A stretch of DNA of 15,420 nt, taken from assembly GCA_035649175.1 (NCBI GenBank), contig DASRKB010000249.1, positions 1 through 15,420 of the forward strand, in the 5' to 3' direction. Position numbers and translations under genes: made by a program. Position 1 is the first letter of the stretch, and every line of letters begins with the position of its first letter. This DNA comes from SCGC-AG-212-J23 sp035649175 (GTDB lineage Bacteria; Pseudomonadota; Gammaproteobacteria; Burkholderiales; SG8-39). This document shows positions 7,744 to 14,670 of this stretch, in pieces. Below the pieces are notes generated by a model. That model was not told where the DNA came from and did no database searches. It saw only the letters and a program-made list of their open reading frames with translations.

Positions 7744-8756
7744 TGGACACGGGCACCGTCCAGCTGGGCCTGGGCGTGGTGACCGGGCTCGTGCTGGTCG
7801 CCCTCGCCTTCGACTTCATGAACGGCTTCCACGATGCGGCGAACTCCATCGCCACCGTGGTTTCGACCCGGGTCCTCTCGCCCTACCAGGCGGTGCTGCT
7901 CGCCGCGTTCTTCAACTTCGCGGCGCTCTTCGTCTTTCATCTGAACGTTGCGACCACGGTCGGCCGGGGCATCATCGACCAGGCCGTGGTCGACCACTAC
8001 ATCGTGTTCGGCGCGCTGGTGGGGGCGATCGCCTGGAACATCATTACCTGGTACTACGGCATCCCTTCCTCGTCCTCCCACGCTCTCATCGGCGGCCTGG
8101 TGGGCGCGGCGGTGGCGAAGGGCGGTACTTGGGCGCTGCTGCCGCCCGGAATCCTGAAAACCGTGGCGTTCATCCTCATCTCCCCGCTGCTCGGGATGAT
8201 GCTCGGGCTGCTGCTGATGCTGGGGGTGGCGTGGCTCTTCGCCCGCAGCTCGCCCAGCAAGATCGACCGCTGGTTCCGCCGGCTGCAGCTCGTATCGGCC
8301 TCGGCCTACAGCCTGGGGCACGGCGGCAACGACGCGCAGAAGACCGCCGGCATCATCTGGATGCTGCTCATCGCCGCGGGTTACCTCGGCGCCGACGACC
8401 CGATCCCGTACTGGGTGGTGGCCGCTTGCTACCTGACGATCGCGCTCGGCACGGCGCTCGGCGGCTGGCGCATCGTGAAGACCATGGGTCAGCGCGTCAC
8501 GAAGCTCAAGCCCGTGGGCGGCTTCTGCGCCGAGACCGGCGGCGCGATCACGCTTTTCGGCACTGCGGCGCTGGGCATCCCGGTTTCCACGACCCACACC
8601 ATCACGGGGTCGATCGTCGGCGTCGGCGCCGCGCACAACGTCTCCGCCGTGCGCTGGGGAATCGCCGGCACCATCGTCTGGGCCTGGATCCTCACCATCC
8701 CCTGCTCCGCGTTCATGGCGGGGCTCGCCTGGTGGGTCGGCCGCCAGATCTTCTGA
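7743..8756 (+). CDS. pit: Pit-family inorganic phosphate permease
   Basis: A 337-aa inner-membrane permease rich in hydrophobic helices. It carries both halves of the duplicated PiT signature: DFMNGFHDAANS at 24-35 and GHGGNDAQK at 192-200, plus IPSSSSHAL at 107-115 and IPVSTTHTITG at 279-289, the paired Ser/His loops. Pit proteins import divalent metal-phosphate by proton symport with low affinity. The length matches the compact bacterial form paired with DUF47 proteins rather than the approximately 500-aa E. coli PitA. The ATG overlaps the DUF47 stop (TGATG). Its stop is one base from the end of the convergent acyl-CoA ligase, leaving no room for a separate terminator. Confidence 0.96.
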   Translation: MDTGTVQLGLGVVTGLVLVALAFDFMNGFHDAANSIATVVSTRVLSPYQAVLLAAFFNFAALFVFHLNVATTVGRGIIDQAVVDHYIVFGALVGAIAWNIITWYYGIPSSSSHALIGGLVGAAVAKGGTWALLPPGILKTVAFILISPLLGMMLGLLLMLGVAWLFARSSPSKIDRWFRRLQLVSASAYSLGHGGNDAQKTAGIIWMLLIAAGYLGADDPIPYWVVAACYLTIALGTALGGWRIVKTMGQRVTKLKPVGGFCAETGGAITLFGTAALGIPVSTTHTITGSIVGVGAAHNVSAVRWGIAGTIVWAWILTIPCSAFMAGLAWWVGRQIF

Positions 8757-8757
8757 A

Positions 8758-10389
8758 CTACTTGCGGTTTTCCCGCTCCTGCAGCTCGCGCCAGAGGATC
8801 TTTCCGGTGGCGGTCTTGGGCAGCGCGTCGACGAACTCGATGAGCCGCGGCACCTTGAAGGCGGCCATCTTCTCCCGCGCCCACGCGACGACGTCCTCCG
8901 CCGTCGCGTCCCGCCGGTCCTTCTTCAGCACGACGTAGGCCTTCACGGTCTCGCCGCGGTATGCGTCGCGCGCGCCGACCACGCAAGCCTCCTGGATCGC
9001 CGGGTGCGCGTACAGCATCGCCTCGACCTCCGCCGGCCAGACCTTGAAGCCGGCGGCGTTGATCATGCGCTTCAGGCGATCGGTGATGAAGAAGTAGCCC
9101 TCCTCGTCGTAGTAGCCGAGGTCGCCGGTACGGAAGAAGCGCTCGCCGTCATGCAGGATGAAGGCTTCCTCCGTGGCCTGGGGCTGCTTCCAGTAGCCGC
9201 GGAAGACCTGTGGGCCCCGGACGATGATCTCGCCCACCTCGTGGGGTGCCAGATCGTGAAAGTCCTGAAGATCGACCACGCGCGCATCGGTGTTATAGAA
9301 CGGGATGCCGCCGCACTGGCGCTTGGGGCGATGCGGCGGGTTGATGTGAGTCGGCGCCATCGTCTCCGAGAGGCCGTAGCCCTCGACGAAGGCGAGCCCG
9401 ATCTCGTCCTCGAGCTTCTTCGCCAGCGCCTCGGGCATCGCCGCCCCGCCGCCGCCCAGCACCTTGAGCGACGAGAGGTCGTATTCCTTCAGCCTGGGGT
9501 TGGAGAGGAAGTCGATCATCATCGTCGTGATCGCCGACCAGTTGGTCACCTTCGCCCGCTGGATCTGCATGCTGGCGCAGTCGCGATCCCAGCGCGAGAG
9601 GAGCACGATCGTCGCTCCGAGGTAAATCGGCGCATTCATCCCGGTCTGCATGCCGGTCACGTGGAACATGGGCAGCGCCGCGAGCACCACACTATGGTCG
9701 TCCGCGCCTCGCCACTGCAGGTAAGGCACCGTGGTCGCCTGCAGGCTTGAGTGCGTGTGCATGCAGCCCTTCGGCTTGCCCGTGGTGCCCGAGGTGTAGG
9801 GCATCACCGAGAGGTCTTCTGGGCCTGCGCCGTGCGGGCTGGGTGCAAGCCCCGCCTGGATCGCCCTCTTCCAGGAGTCGTCTTCATGAGAAGCCCGGAC
9901 GAAATCGGGTACCGGAAGATCGGTGGCCTGCGTGAGGTAGTCCGAGTACACGGCCACGAGGATGTGCTTCAGCCCCGCGACCGGGCGCAGCTGCGCGACC
10001 ACGTCGTGCCCGGCGATCGCCACGGCGGCATCCGAATCGGAGACGTAGTGGCGCAGCTCCTCCGTGCGGTTCATCGGGTTCACCGGCACCACCACCGCGT
10101 CGGCGCGCAGAATGCCGTAGTAGCCGATGATGAACTGCGGCGAGTTCTGCAGGTAGAGCAGCACGCGGTCGCCCTTTCGCACTCCGCAGCGCTGCTGGAG
10201 GAAGCCGGCGATCGCCTCGACCTCGCGTTTGAGCGCCGCGTACGTCATGCGGCTGCCGTAATAGTCGATCGCCACGGAGTCCGGGCTCCGAGCGGCAACG
10301 GCCTCTAGGTTGTGCACGACCGTCTCGCGCGGGACCTCGAGCGTCCTCGGCCTGCCCGGCGGCCAGTGCGCGAAGTGGCGCGTGAACAT
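8758..10389 (-). CDS. AMP-forming acyl-CoA synthetase (ligase)
   Basis: A 543-aa ANL-superfamily enzyme. The P-loop YTSGTTGKPKG is at 198-208; LPMFHVTG at 239-246; the A5-type motif EGYGLSET at 336-342; TGDLGYYDEEGY at 421-432; the hinge DRLKRMI at 437-443; and the catalytic Lys530 lies in LPKTATGK. It would activate a carboxylic acid to its CoA thioester with ATP. The substrate is not readable; the sequence resembles medium/long-chain or branched acid ligases. I chose the ATG at 10387-10389, whose A is shared with the upstream stop (TGATG); an in-frame TTG one codon upstream is less likely. It is the last gene of the four-gene minus-strand operon, so it probably provides the entry step for the acid handled by the upstream enzymes. 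Confidence 0.95.
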   Translation of the reverse strand: MFTRHFAHWPPGRPRTLEVPRETVVHNLEAVAARSPDSVAIDYYGSRMTYAALKREVEAIAGFLQQRCGVRKGDRVLLYLQNSPQFIIGYYGILRADAVVVPVNPMNRTEELRHYVSDSDAAVAIAGHDVVAQLRPVAGLKHILVAVYSDYLTQATDLPVPDFVRASHEDDSWKRAIQAGLAPSPHGAGPEDLSVMPYTSGTTGKPKGCMHTHSSLQATTVPYLQWRGADDHSVVLAALPMFHVTGMQTGMNAPIYLGATIVLLSRWDRDCASMQIQRAKVTNWSAITTMMIDFLSNPRLKEYDLSSLKVLGGGGAAMPEALAKKLEDEIGLAFVEGYGLSETMAPTHINPPHRPKRQCGGIPFYNTDARVVDLQDFHDLAPHEVGEIIVRGPQVFRGYWKQPQATEEAFILHDGERFFRTGDLGYYDEEGYFFITDRLKRMINAAGFKVWPAEVEAMLYAHPAIQEACVVGARDAYRGETVKAYVVLKKDRRDATAEDVVAWAREKMAAFKVPRLIEFVDALPKTATGKILWRELQERENRK

Positions 10390-11459
10390 CAAATCAGGTG
10401 CTTCTGGACGGCCTTTTCATCCCAGGAGAGCTGCGCGGGCGGCGTGACCATCCCCTCCTTCACCCGCATCGGCTCCTGGAGGATCGGCCCCGCCCAGTCG
10501 ACGAACTCGAGCCAGTGGCAGGTCGGCGTCGCGGCGAGGAGGTGCGCGCTGATCTCCGGAAAGAGATGGCTCGACATTTCCATCCCCGCCGCCTGCGCGA
10601 GGGCCGCGGCGCGCATCCAGCCAGTTACGCCGCCGATGCGCTGCGCGTCGGGCATGGCGTAATCGCAGGCGCCGGTGGCGAGCGCCTGCGCCATCTGCTC
10701 CGGCCCCATGAAGTTCTCGCCGATCTGGATCGGCGTGGCAACCTGCAGCGCGACGCGCGCGCAGCCGGCGAAGTCGTCCGCGCGAACCGGCTCCTCGATC
10801 CACAGCACGCCGCCTTCGTCGTCGATCATGCGGCCGCGGCGGATCGCCTCAGCGGTAGTCAACGCCTGGTTGAAGTCCACCATGAGCGTGACCTGAGCCC
10901 CGATCTGCCTCTTAACAGACCGGATTGCTTGAAGATCGTCCAAAGCATCGGGGCGGCCGAGACGGAGCTTCACCGCGCGGAAGCCCTCGTCGACGAGCTC
11001 GACCGCCTGGCGCTCGAGCTCCGTCGCCGGCAGGATGCCCAGTCCGTTGGAGTTGTACGCCGGCACCGGTCGCGGCGCACCGCCGAGCAGGCGCACGAGC
11101 GGCGTCTCCTTCGATTGCGCGAGCGCGTCCCACGCCGCCATGTCGATGCCCGACATGGCGAAGAGCACGATGTTGTGCACGCCGAGCAGCGTGTACTTCG
11201 CGCGCAGCTTGCGCTCGAGCTCGAGCGGCGCCACCTCGTCGCCCTTCACCATCTCCGCCATCGCCTCGACGAGCTTCAGGATCGGGGGTAGGTTGTGCCG
11301 GCCGATCCCGAACAAATACGAACGGCCGGTGATGCCGGCATCGGTCTGGAGGTCGAGGAGGAGCAGCGCGGCCTCGGCCACGGTGCCGGTGCTCGTGGGC
11401 AGCTGCCGCTTCAAGGGGACGGCCACCGGCCGCGACCGGATGCCGCGGATCTTCATCAT
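10389..11459 (-). CDS. Mandelate racemase homologue with Arg at the Lys166 position
   Basis: A 356-aa enolase-superfamily protein. From memory it aligns closely with Pseudomonas putida mandelate racemase over the barrel: GFRAVK (159-164), MVDFNQ (193-198), WIEEP (220-224), IGENFMGPEQM (246-256), MPDAQRIGGVTGW (269-281), SSHLFPEISAHLLAATPT (296-313). Metal ligands would be Asp195, Glu222 and Glu248; Asp271-His298 is the R-specific base dyad; Glu318 is the general acid position. The S-specific base Lys166 of the KxK motif is Arg here (KLR; codon 10962-10964). The enzyme may thus be a racemase with unequal halves, an epimerase, or a dehydratase using only the His. Two consecutive ATGs overlap the stop of the upstream gene; I took the first. 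Context (CoA ligase, hydratase-like, hydrolase) suggests a 2-hydroxy acid or related substrate. Confidence 0.9.
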   Translation of the reverse strand: MMKIRGIRSRPVAVPLKRQLPTSTGTVAEAALLLLDLQTDAGITGRSYLFGIGRHNLPPILKLVEAMAEMVKGDEVAPLELERKLRAKYTLLGVHNIVLFAMSGIDMAAWDALAQSKETPLVRLLGGAPRPVPAYNSNGLGILPATELERQAVELVDEGFRAVKLRLGRPDALDDLQAIRSVKRQIGAQVTLMVDFNQALTTAEAIRRGRMIDDEGGVLWIEEPVRADDFAGCARVALQVATPIQIGENFMGPEQMAQALATGACDYAMPDAQRIGGVTGWMRAAALAQAAGMEMSSHLFPEISAHLLAATPTCHWLEFVDWAGPILQEPMRVKEGMVTPPAQLSWDEKAVQKHLI

Positions 11460-12235
11460 GCGCCGCTGAAGCGCGGCTTGCGCTTCTCCATGAACGCCCG
11501 CCGGCCTTCCTCGTAGTCGGCGCTCTTCGCGCAGCGCTCGATGGCGGCCTGCATGCGCGCGTGGTCCGGCGTGCCGGCGGACTTCACGTATTCCTCGATC
11601 TGCGTCTTCGAGTTCGCGATGGAAAGCGGCGCATTCTGAATCAGGCCCTCGAGAAGCCCGTTCGTGTATTTTTCCAGATCTTCGTTTTCAAGCACGCGGT
11701 GCACGAGGCCCATCGCGAGGGCCTCCTCGGCGGGGTAGCGCCGGCCGAGGAACATGATCTCCCGTGCGCGCGCGTGGCCCACCGTTTCGAGCAGGCGCTT
11801 GTGGCCCTCGACGCTATAGGCGAGGCCGAGCTTCGCGGCCGGGATGCCGAACTGCGCCGAGCGGGCGCAGTAGCGCAGGTCGCAGGCGAGCGCGATCTCC
11901 AGGCCGCCGCCCATGCAGTAGCCGTAGATCATGGCGACGGAGGGTTTCATCGAGCCCTGGATCGAGTGCAGCACCCGGTCGAGAAGGTCGTCGTACTTCG
12001 CGACCGAGGCACGCTCGGCGCGGATCTTCGCGAACTCCGAGATGTCGGCGCCCGAGGCGAAGGCCTCGGTGCCCGCACCGCGGAAGGCGACGCAACGCAC
12101 CTCCGGGTCGGCGTCGTGCTTCGCCATCGCCTCCGGGATGCCGCGCCACATGGCGTCGTTGATGGCGTTCTTCTTGGCCGGCTGGTTGAACACGATCCAG
12201 CCCACCGCGCCGCGCTTCTCGACGATCAGGCTCAC
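11456..12235 (-). CDS. Enoyl-CoA hydratase/isomerase family protein missing one catalytic Glu
   Basis: A 259-aa crotonase-fold protein. The oxyanion-hole segments are FASGADISEF (59-68) and YCMGGGLEIALACD (106-119). By alignment with rat mitochondrial hydratase, the first catalytic Glu (E144, in FGQPE) is Ala133 here (FGIPAAKLG), while the second (E164) is Glu159 (ARAREIM). Standard hydration uses both, so a different crotonase reaction (isomerase, hydrolase, decarboxylase or lyase) is possible. The start is GTG with GGGAGG seven bases upstream, and it overlaps the hydrolase stop as GTGA. Its own stop overlaps the mandelate racemase-like start. Tight overlaps on both sides place it firmly in the four-gene operon. 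Confidence 0.92.
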   Translation of the reverse strand: MSLIVEKRGAVGWIVFNQPAKKNAINDAMWRGIPEAMAKHDADPEVRCVAFRGAGTEAFASGADISEFAKIRAERASVAKYDDLLDRVLHSIQGSMKPSVAMIYGYCMGGGLEIALACDLRYCARSAQFGIPAAKLGLAYSVEGHKRLLETVGHARAREIMFLGRRYPAEEALAMGLVHRVLENEDLEKYTNGLLEGLIQNAPLSIANSKTQIEEYVKSAGTPDHARMQAAIERCAKSADYEEGRRAFMEKRKPRFSGA

Positions 12236-13122
12236 GGCTTTCCTCCCGGGCCGTAGACGGAAGCGACCGGGCTGCGCGCATCGCGCGTCCCCCAGCGCCC
12301 GGCGGTCACCTGGTGCAGGAAATCGTCCACGGTGCGGTTGAAGAGCGCCGGCTCCTCGAGGTTCATCGCGTGGCCGGTCTTCGGGAACACCGCGAGTCCC
12401 GCGGTCGGGATGGCGCGCTTGAGCATGATGGAAGCCTCGATGGTGACGTCGTCCTCGTCGCCGGCGATGATGAGCGACGGCACCTGGATCTTCTTTATCT
12501 CTTCTATGAGGGCATAGAGGGATGGACGTCGCCCCTGGTAGCCCTCCATGGTGTTGGCGGAGCCTCCCGCCGAATGCTCGGAGAGCTGGCGCAGGAACTC
12601 CGCGAAGCTCCGGGGATCCTTGTTCTGCAGCTGCACGCGCGCGGCCCCCAGGCCATAGCGCGCGGCGAAGGCCGCCATGCCCTTTTCCCGCAGCTCCCGC
12701 GCGTTGGCGATCGCATCCTTCTGGAACCCCTCATACTGCGCAGGGTGCGCGCCGCTGCCCACGCCGGCCATGGCGAGGGAGAGCGCGCGCGCGCCGTACG
12801 CCATGCCGAAGTGCAGCGTGGCGAACGCGCCCATCGAGAGGCCGACGATGTGCGCGCGCTCGACGCGCAGCGCATCGAGCACCGCGCGCACGTCGTCGCG
12901 CGCGCGCTCCTGCGAATAGCGCTCGAAATCCTTCGGCACGTCCGAGGGCGGATAGCCGCGTGCGTTGAAGGTGATGCAGCGGTAGCGGCGCGCGAAATGG
13001 CGAACCTGCGGCTCCCAGCTGCGATGGTCGCCGGCGAACTCGTGCACGAACACGATTGGGGTGCCGGCGCCGGTCTCCTCGTAAAACAGGGCGACGCCGT
13101 CGTCGGTTTTCAAGGTAGGCAT
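12232..13122 (-). CDS. Alpha/beta hydrolase
   Basis: A 296-aa alpha/beta-hydrolase-fold enzyme. IVFVHEFAGDHRSW (23-36) forms the oxyanion region, with HE rather than the common HG; the nucleophile elbow GLSMG gives Ser96; GDEDDVT (221-227) gives the acid, likely Asp224; and TGHAMN gives His251. NARGYPPSDVP after strand 4 is typical of the PcaD/epoxide-hydrolase-like branch. It could cleave an ester, enol-lactone, C-C bond or CoA thioester. It is the first gene of the minus-strand operon. The ATG is at 13120-13122; the open frame continues upstream, but that part lies opposite the quinone oxidoreductase gene and lacks hydrolase character. No Shine-Dalgarno precedes the ATG. Confidence 0.9.
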   Translation of the reverse strand: MPTLKTDDGVALFYEETGAGTPIVFVHEFAGDHRSWEPQVRHFARRYRCITFNARGYPPSDVPKDFERYSQERARDDVRAVLDALRVERAHIVGLSMGAFATLHFGMAYGARALSLAMAGVGSGAHPAQYEGFQKDAIANARELREKGMAAFAARYGLGAARVQLQNKDPRSFAEFLRQLSEHSAGGSANTMEGYQGRRPSLYALIEEIKKIQVPSLIIAGDEDDVTIEASIMLKRAIPTAGLAVFPKTGHAMNLEEPALFNRTVDDFLHQVTAGRWGTRDARSPVASVYGPGGKP

Positions 13123-13141
13123 GGTTAGAATTCTACTGGCC
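13123..13141. promoter_or_regulatory. 19-bp divergent junction with a palindromic TAGAATTCTA
   Basis: The perfect 10-bp palindrome TAGAATTCTA (13126-13135) presents TAGAAT, five of six bases of the -10 consensus, on both strands. The plus-strand copy ends ten bases before the oxidoreductase ATG (13142), the minus-strand copy seven bases before the hydrolase ATG (13122). Neither gene has a Shine-Dalgarno here. -35 matches are weak on both sides. Confidence 0.45.
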
Positions 13142-14116
13142 ATGAAAGCCGTCCTCTGCAAGCAGTTCGGCCCGCCCGATTCGCTCGTCGTGGAGGAGCT
13201 GCCCTCCCCGCAGGCGGGCCCCGGCGAGGTCGTCGTGTCGGTCAAGGCGGCCAGCCTCAACTTCCCCGACGTGCTCATCATCCAGAACAAGTACCAGTTC
13301 AAGCCGCCGTTGCCGTTCTCGCCGGGCAGCGAGCTCGCCGGCGTGGTGAAGGAGGCGGGCGAAGGCGTGAAGGCGTTCAAGCCCGGCGACAAGGTGATCG
13401 CCTTCACCACGTACGGCGCGTTCGCCGAGGAAGTGAAGACCGAGGCGGCGCGCCTGCTGCCGCTGCCGGAGGGCATGGACTTCGCGAGCGGCGCCGCGTT
13501 CCTGCTCACCTATGCCACCTCGGATCACGCGCTGCGCGACCGCGGCGCGCTCGAGGCGGATGAGACGCTGCTGGTCCTCGGGGCGGCGGGCGGCGTCGGC
13601 CTCGCCGCGATCGAGATCGGCAAGGCGCTCGGAGCGCGCGTCATCGCCTGCGCCTCCACCGACGAGAAGCTCGCGGTCTGCCGCGAGCACGGCGCGGACG
13701 CGACCATCAACTACGCCACCGAGGACCTGAGGGAGCGCATCAAGGCCTTCACCGACGGCAAAGGCGTGGACGTCGTCTACGACGCGGTGGGTGGACCCTA
13801 TACCGAGCCGGCCTTCCGCTCCCTCGCCTGGCGCGGCCGGCTTCTCGTGGTGGGCTTTGCCGCTGGCGACATTCCCAAGCTGCCGCTCAACCTCGCCCTC
13901 CTCAAGGGCGCCTCCGTGGTCGGCGTCTTCTGGGGCGACTTCGCACGGCGCGAGCCGAAGGCCTTCGCCGAGAGCGTACGCCAGCTCGCCGCGTGGTACC
14001 GGGACGGGAAGCTCCGCCCGCACGTCTCGCAAACCCTGCCGCTCGCCAGGGCAGCGGAAGCGCTGAAGCTGATGGCCGCCCGGCAGGTGAAAGGGAAGCT
14101 TGTCCTGACCACGTGA
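13142..14116 (+). CDS. NADPH:quinone oxidoreductase family protein (zinc-independent MDR)
   Basis: A 324-aa medium-chain dehydrogenase/reductase of the quinone oxidoreductase branch. MKAVLCKQFGPPDSL is the typical start; SLNFPDVLIIQNKYQFKP (38-55) and FSPGSELAGVV (59-69) are family hallmarks, and GAAGGVG (147-153) is the nucleotide-binding motif. There is no catalytic Cys/His set or lobe-cysteine cluster for zinc, so reduction of quinones or enones, including enoyl-CoA-like substrates, with NADPH is expected. The ATG at 13142 is preferred over an in-frame ATG at 13121, because the extra seven residues are not homologous-looking and the start would overlap the hydrolase start codon. It is divergent from the hydrolase operon, possibly co-regulated with it. 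Confidence 0.93.
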   Translation: MKAVLCKQFGPPDSLVVEELPSPQAGPGEVVVSVKAASLNFPDVLIIQNKYQFKPPLPFSPGSELAGVVKEAGEGVKAFKPGDKVIAFTTYGAFAEEVKTEAARLLPLPEGMDFASGAAFLLTYATSDHALRDRGALEADETLLVLGAAGGVGLAAIEIGKALGARVIACASTDEKLAVCREHGADATINYATEDLRERIKAFTDGKGVDVVYDAVGGPYTEPAFRSLAWRGRLLVVGFAAGDIPKLPLNLALLKGASVVGVFWGDFARREPKAFAESVRQLAAWYRDGKLRPHVSQTLPLARAAEALKLMAARQVKGKLVLTT

Positions 14117-14118
14117 AG

Positions 14119-14140
14119 GGGGGGGCGAAGTCGCCCCCCC
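14119..14140. terminator. GC-rich hairpin between convergent genes
   Basis: Seven G, then CG, a four-base AAGT loop, CG and seven C form a nine-pair stem 2 bp after the oxidoreductase stop. It lies between convergent genes and could end transcription in both directions. No T-run follows on either strand, so it is not a textbook intrinsic terminator and may instead be a transcript-end stabiliser. Confidence 0.6.
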
Positions 14141-14144
14141 GGAA

Positions 14145-14669
14145 TCATTGCTCCGGAAGCGACGCGTCGCCGGGGCCGAGCGGCCGCTGCATCAGCACGC
14201 TGTCCACCCACCGGCCGAACTTGAAGCCGACCGAGCGCAGCGTGCCCACGCGCAGGAAGCCGAACGCGGCGTGCAGGTTGATCGAGGCGAGGTTGGCGCT
14301 GTCGCCGATGACGGCGACGAGTTGTCGGTAGCCGAGCGCCTCGCAGCGACGGATCAGCTCGGCGAGGAGCGCGCTCCCGACGCCACGCCCGACCATTTCC
14401 TGGCGCACGTACACCGAGTCTTCGAGCGCGTAGCGGTAGGCCGAGCGAGCGCGGTAGGGTGCGCAATAGCCGTATCCTGCGACAGTGCCGGCAAGATCGG
14501 CGACCAGCCACGGCAGAGCGCGGCTCGCGACCTCGTCGTGGCGCCGGCGCAATTCCTCGAGCGCCGGGGGCACCTCCTCGAAGGATGCCAGGCCGTGGAG
14601 AACGTAGTGCGCGTAGATGGCCTGGATCGCCGGAAGGTCGTGCGCCGCCGCGGGCCGGACCTGCACCAC
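14145..14669 (-). CDS. GNAT N-acetyltransferase, phosphinothricin acetyltransferase/MnaT type
   Basis: A 174-aa GNAT enzyme. VRPAAAHDLPAIQAIYAHYV at the start, ASFEEVPP (28-35), GYGYCAPYRARSAYRYALED (65-84), the acetyl-CoA loop GRGVGSALL (94-102), then SINLHAAFGF (129-138) and GRWVDSVLMQRPL near 152-164 match the PAT/YncA(MnaT) group. Known members acetylate phosphinothricin, methionine sulfoximine/sulfone or similar small amino acids; the natural substrate here cannot be assigned. The start is GTG, one base after the stop of the upstream aldolase-like gene, with GAGG nearby, so the two form an operon. A neighbouring in-frame GTG makes the exact start uncertain by one codon. Confidence 0.92.
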   Translation of the reverse strand: MVQVRPAAAHDLPAIQAIYAHYVLHGLASFEEVPPALEELRRRHDEVASRALPWLVADLAGTVAGYGYCAPYRARSAYRYALEDSVYVRQEMVGRGVGSALLAELIRRCEALGYRQLVAVIGDSANLASINLHAAFGFLRVGTLRSVGFKFGRWVDSVLMQRPLGPGDASLPEQ

Positions 14670-14670
14670 C

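Noticed and set aside
7662..8636. Minus-strand open frame of 324 codons opposite the Pit gene
   Set aside because: Low-complexity His/Arg/Asp/Glu composition; the plus strand carries both PiT signatures.
13123..13509. Upstream extension of the alpha/beta hydrolase frame
   Set aside because: It lies antisense to the conserved N-terminus of the quinone oxidoreductase, and the hydrolase fold starts at the ATG 13120-13122.
14118..14140. G8/C7 tract considered as a G-quadruplex or slippery contingency tract
   Set aside because: A single G run cannot form a quadruplex alone, the tract is outside coding sequence, and the complementary C run makes a hairpin the simpler reading.
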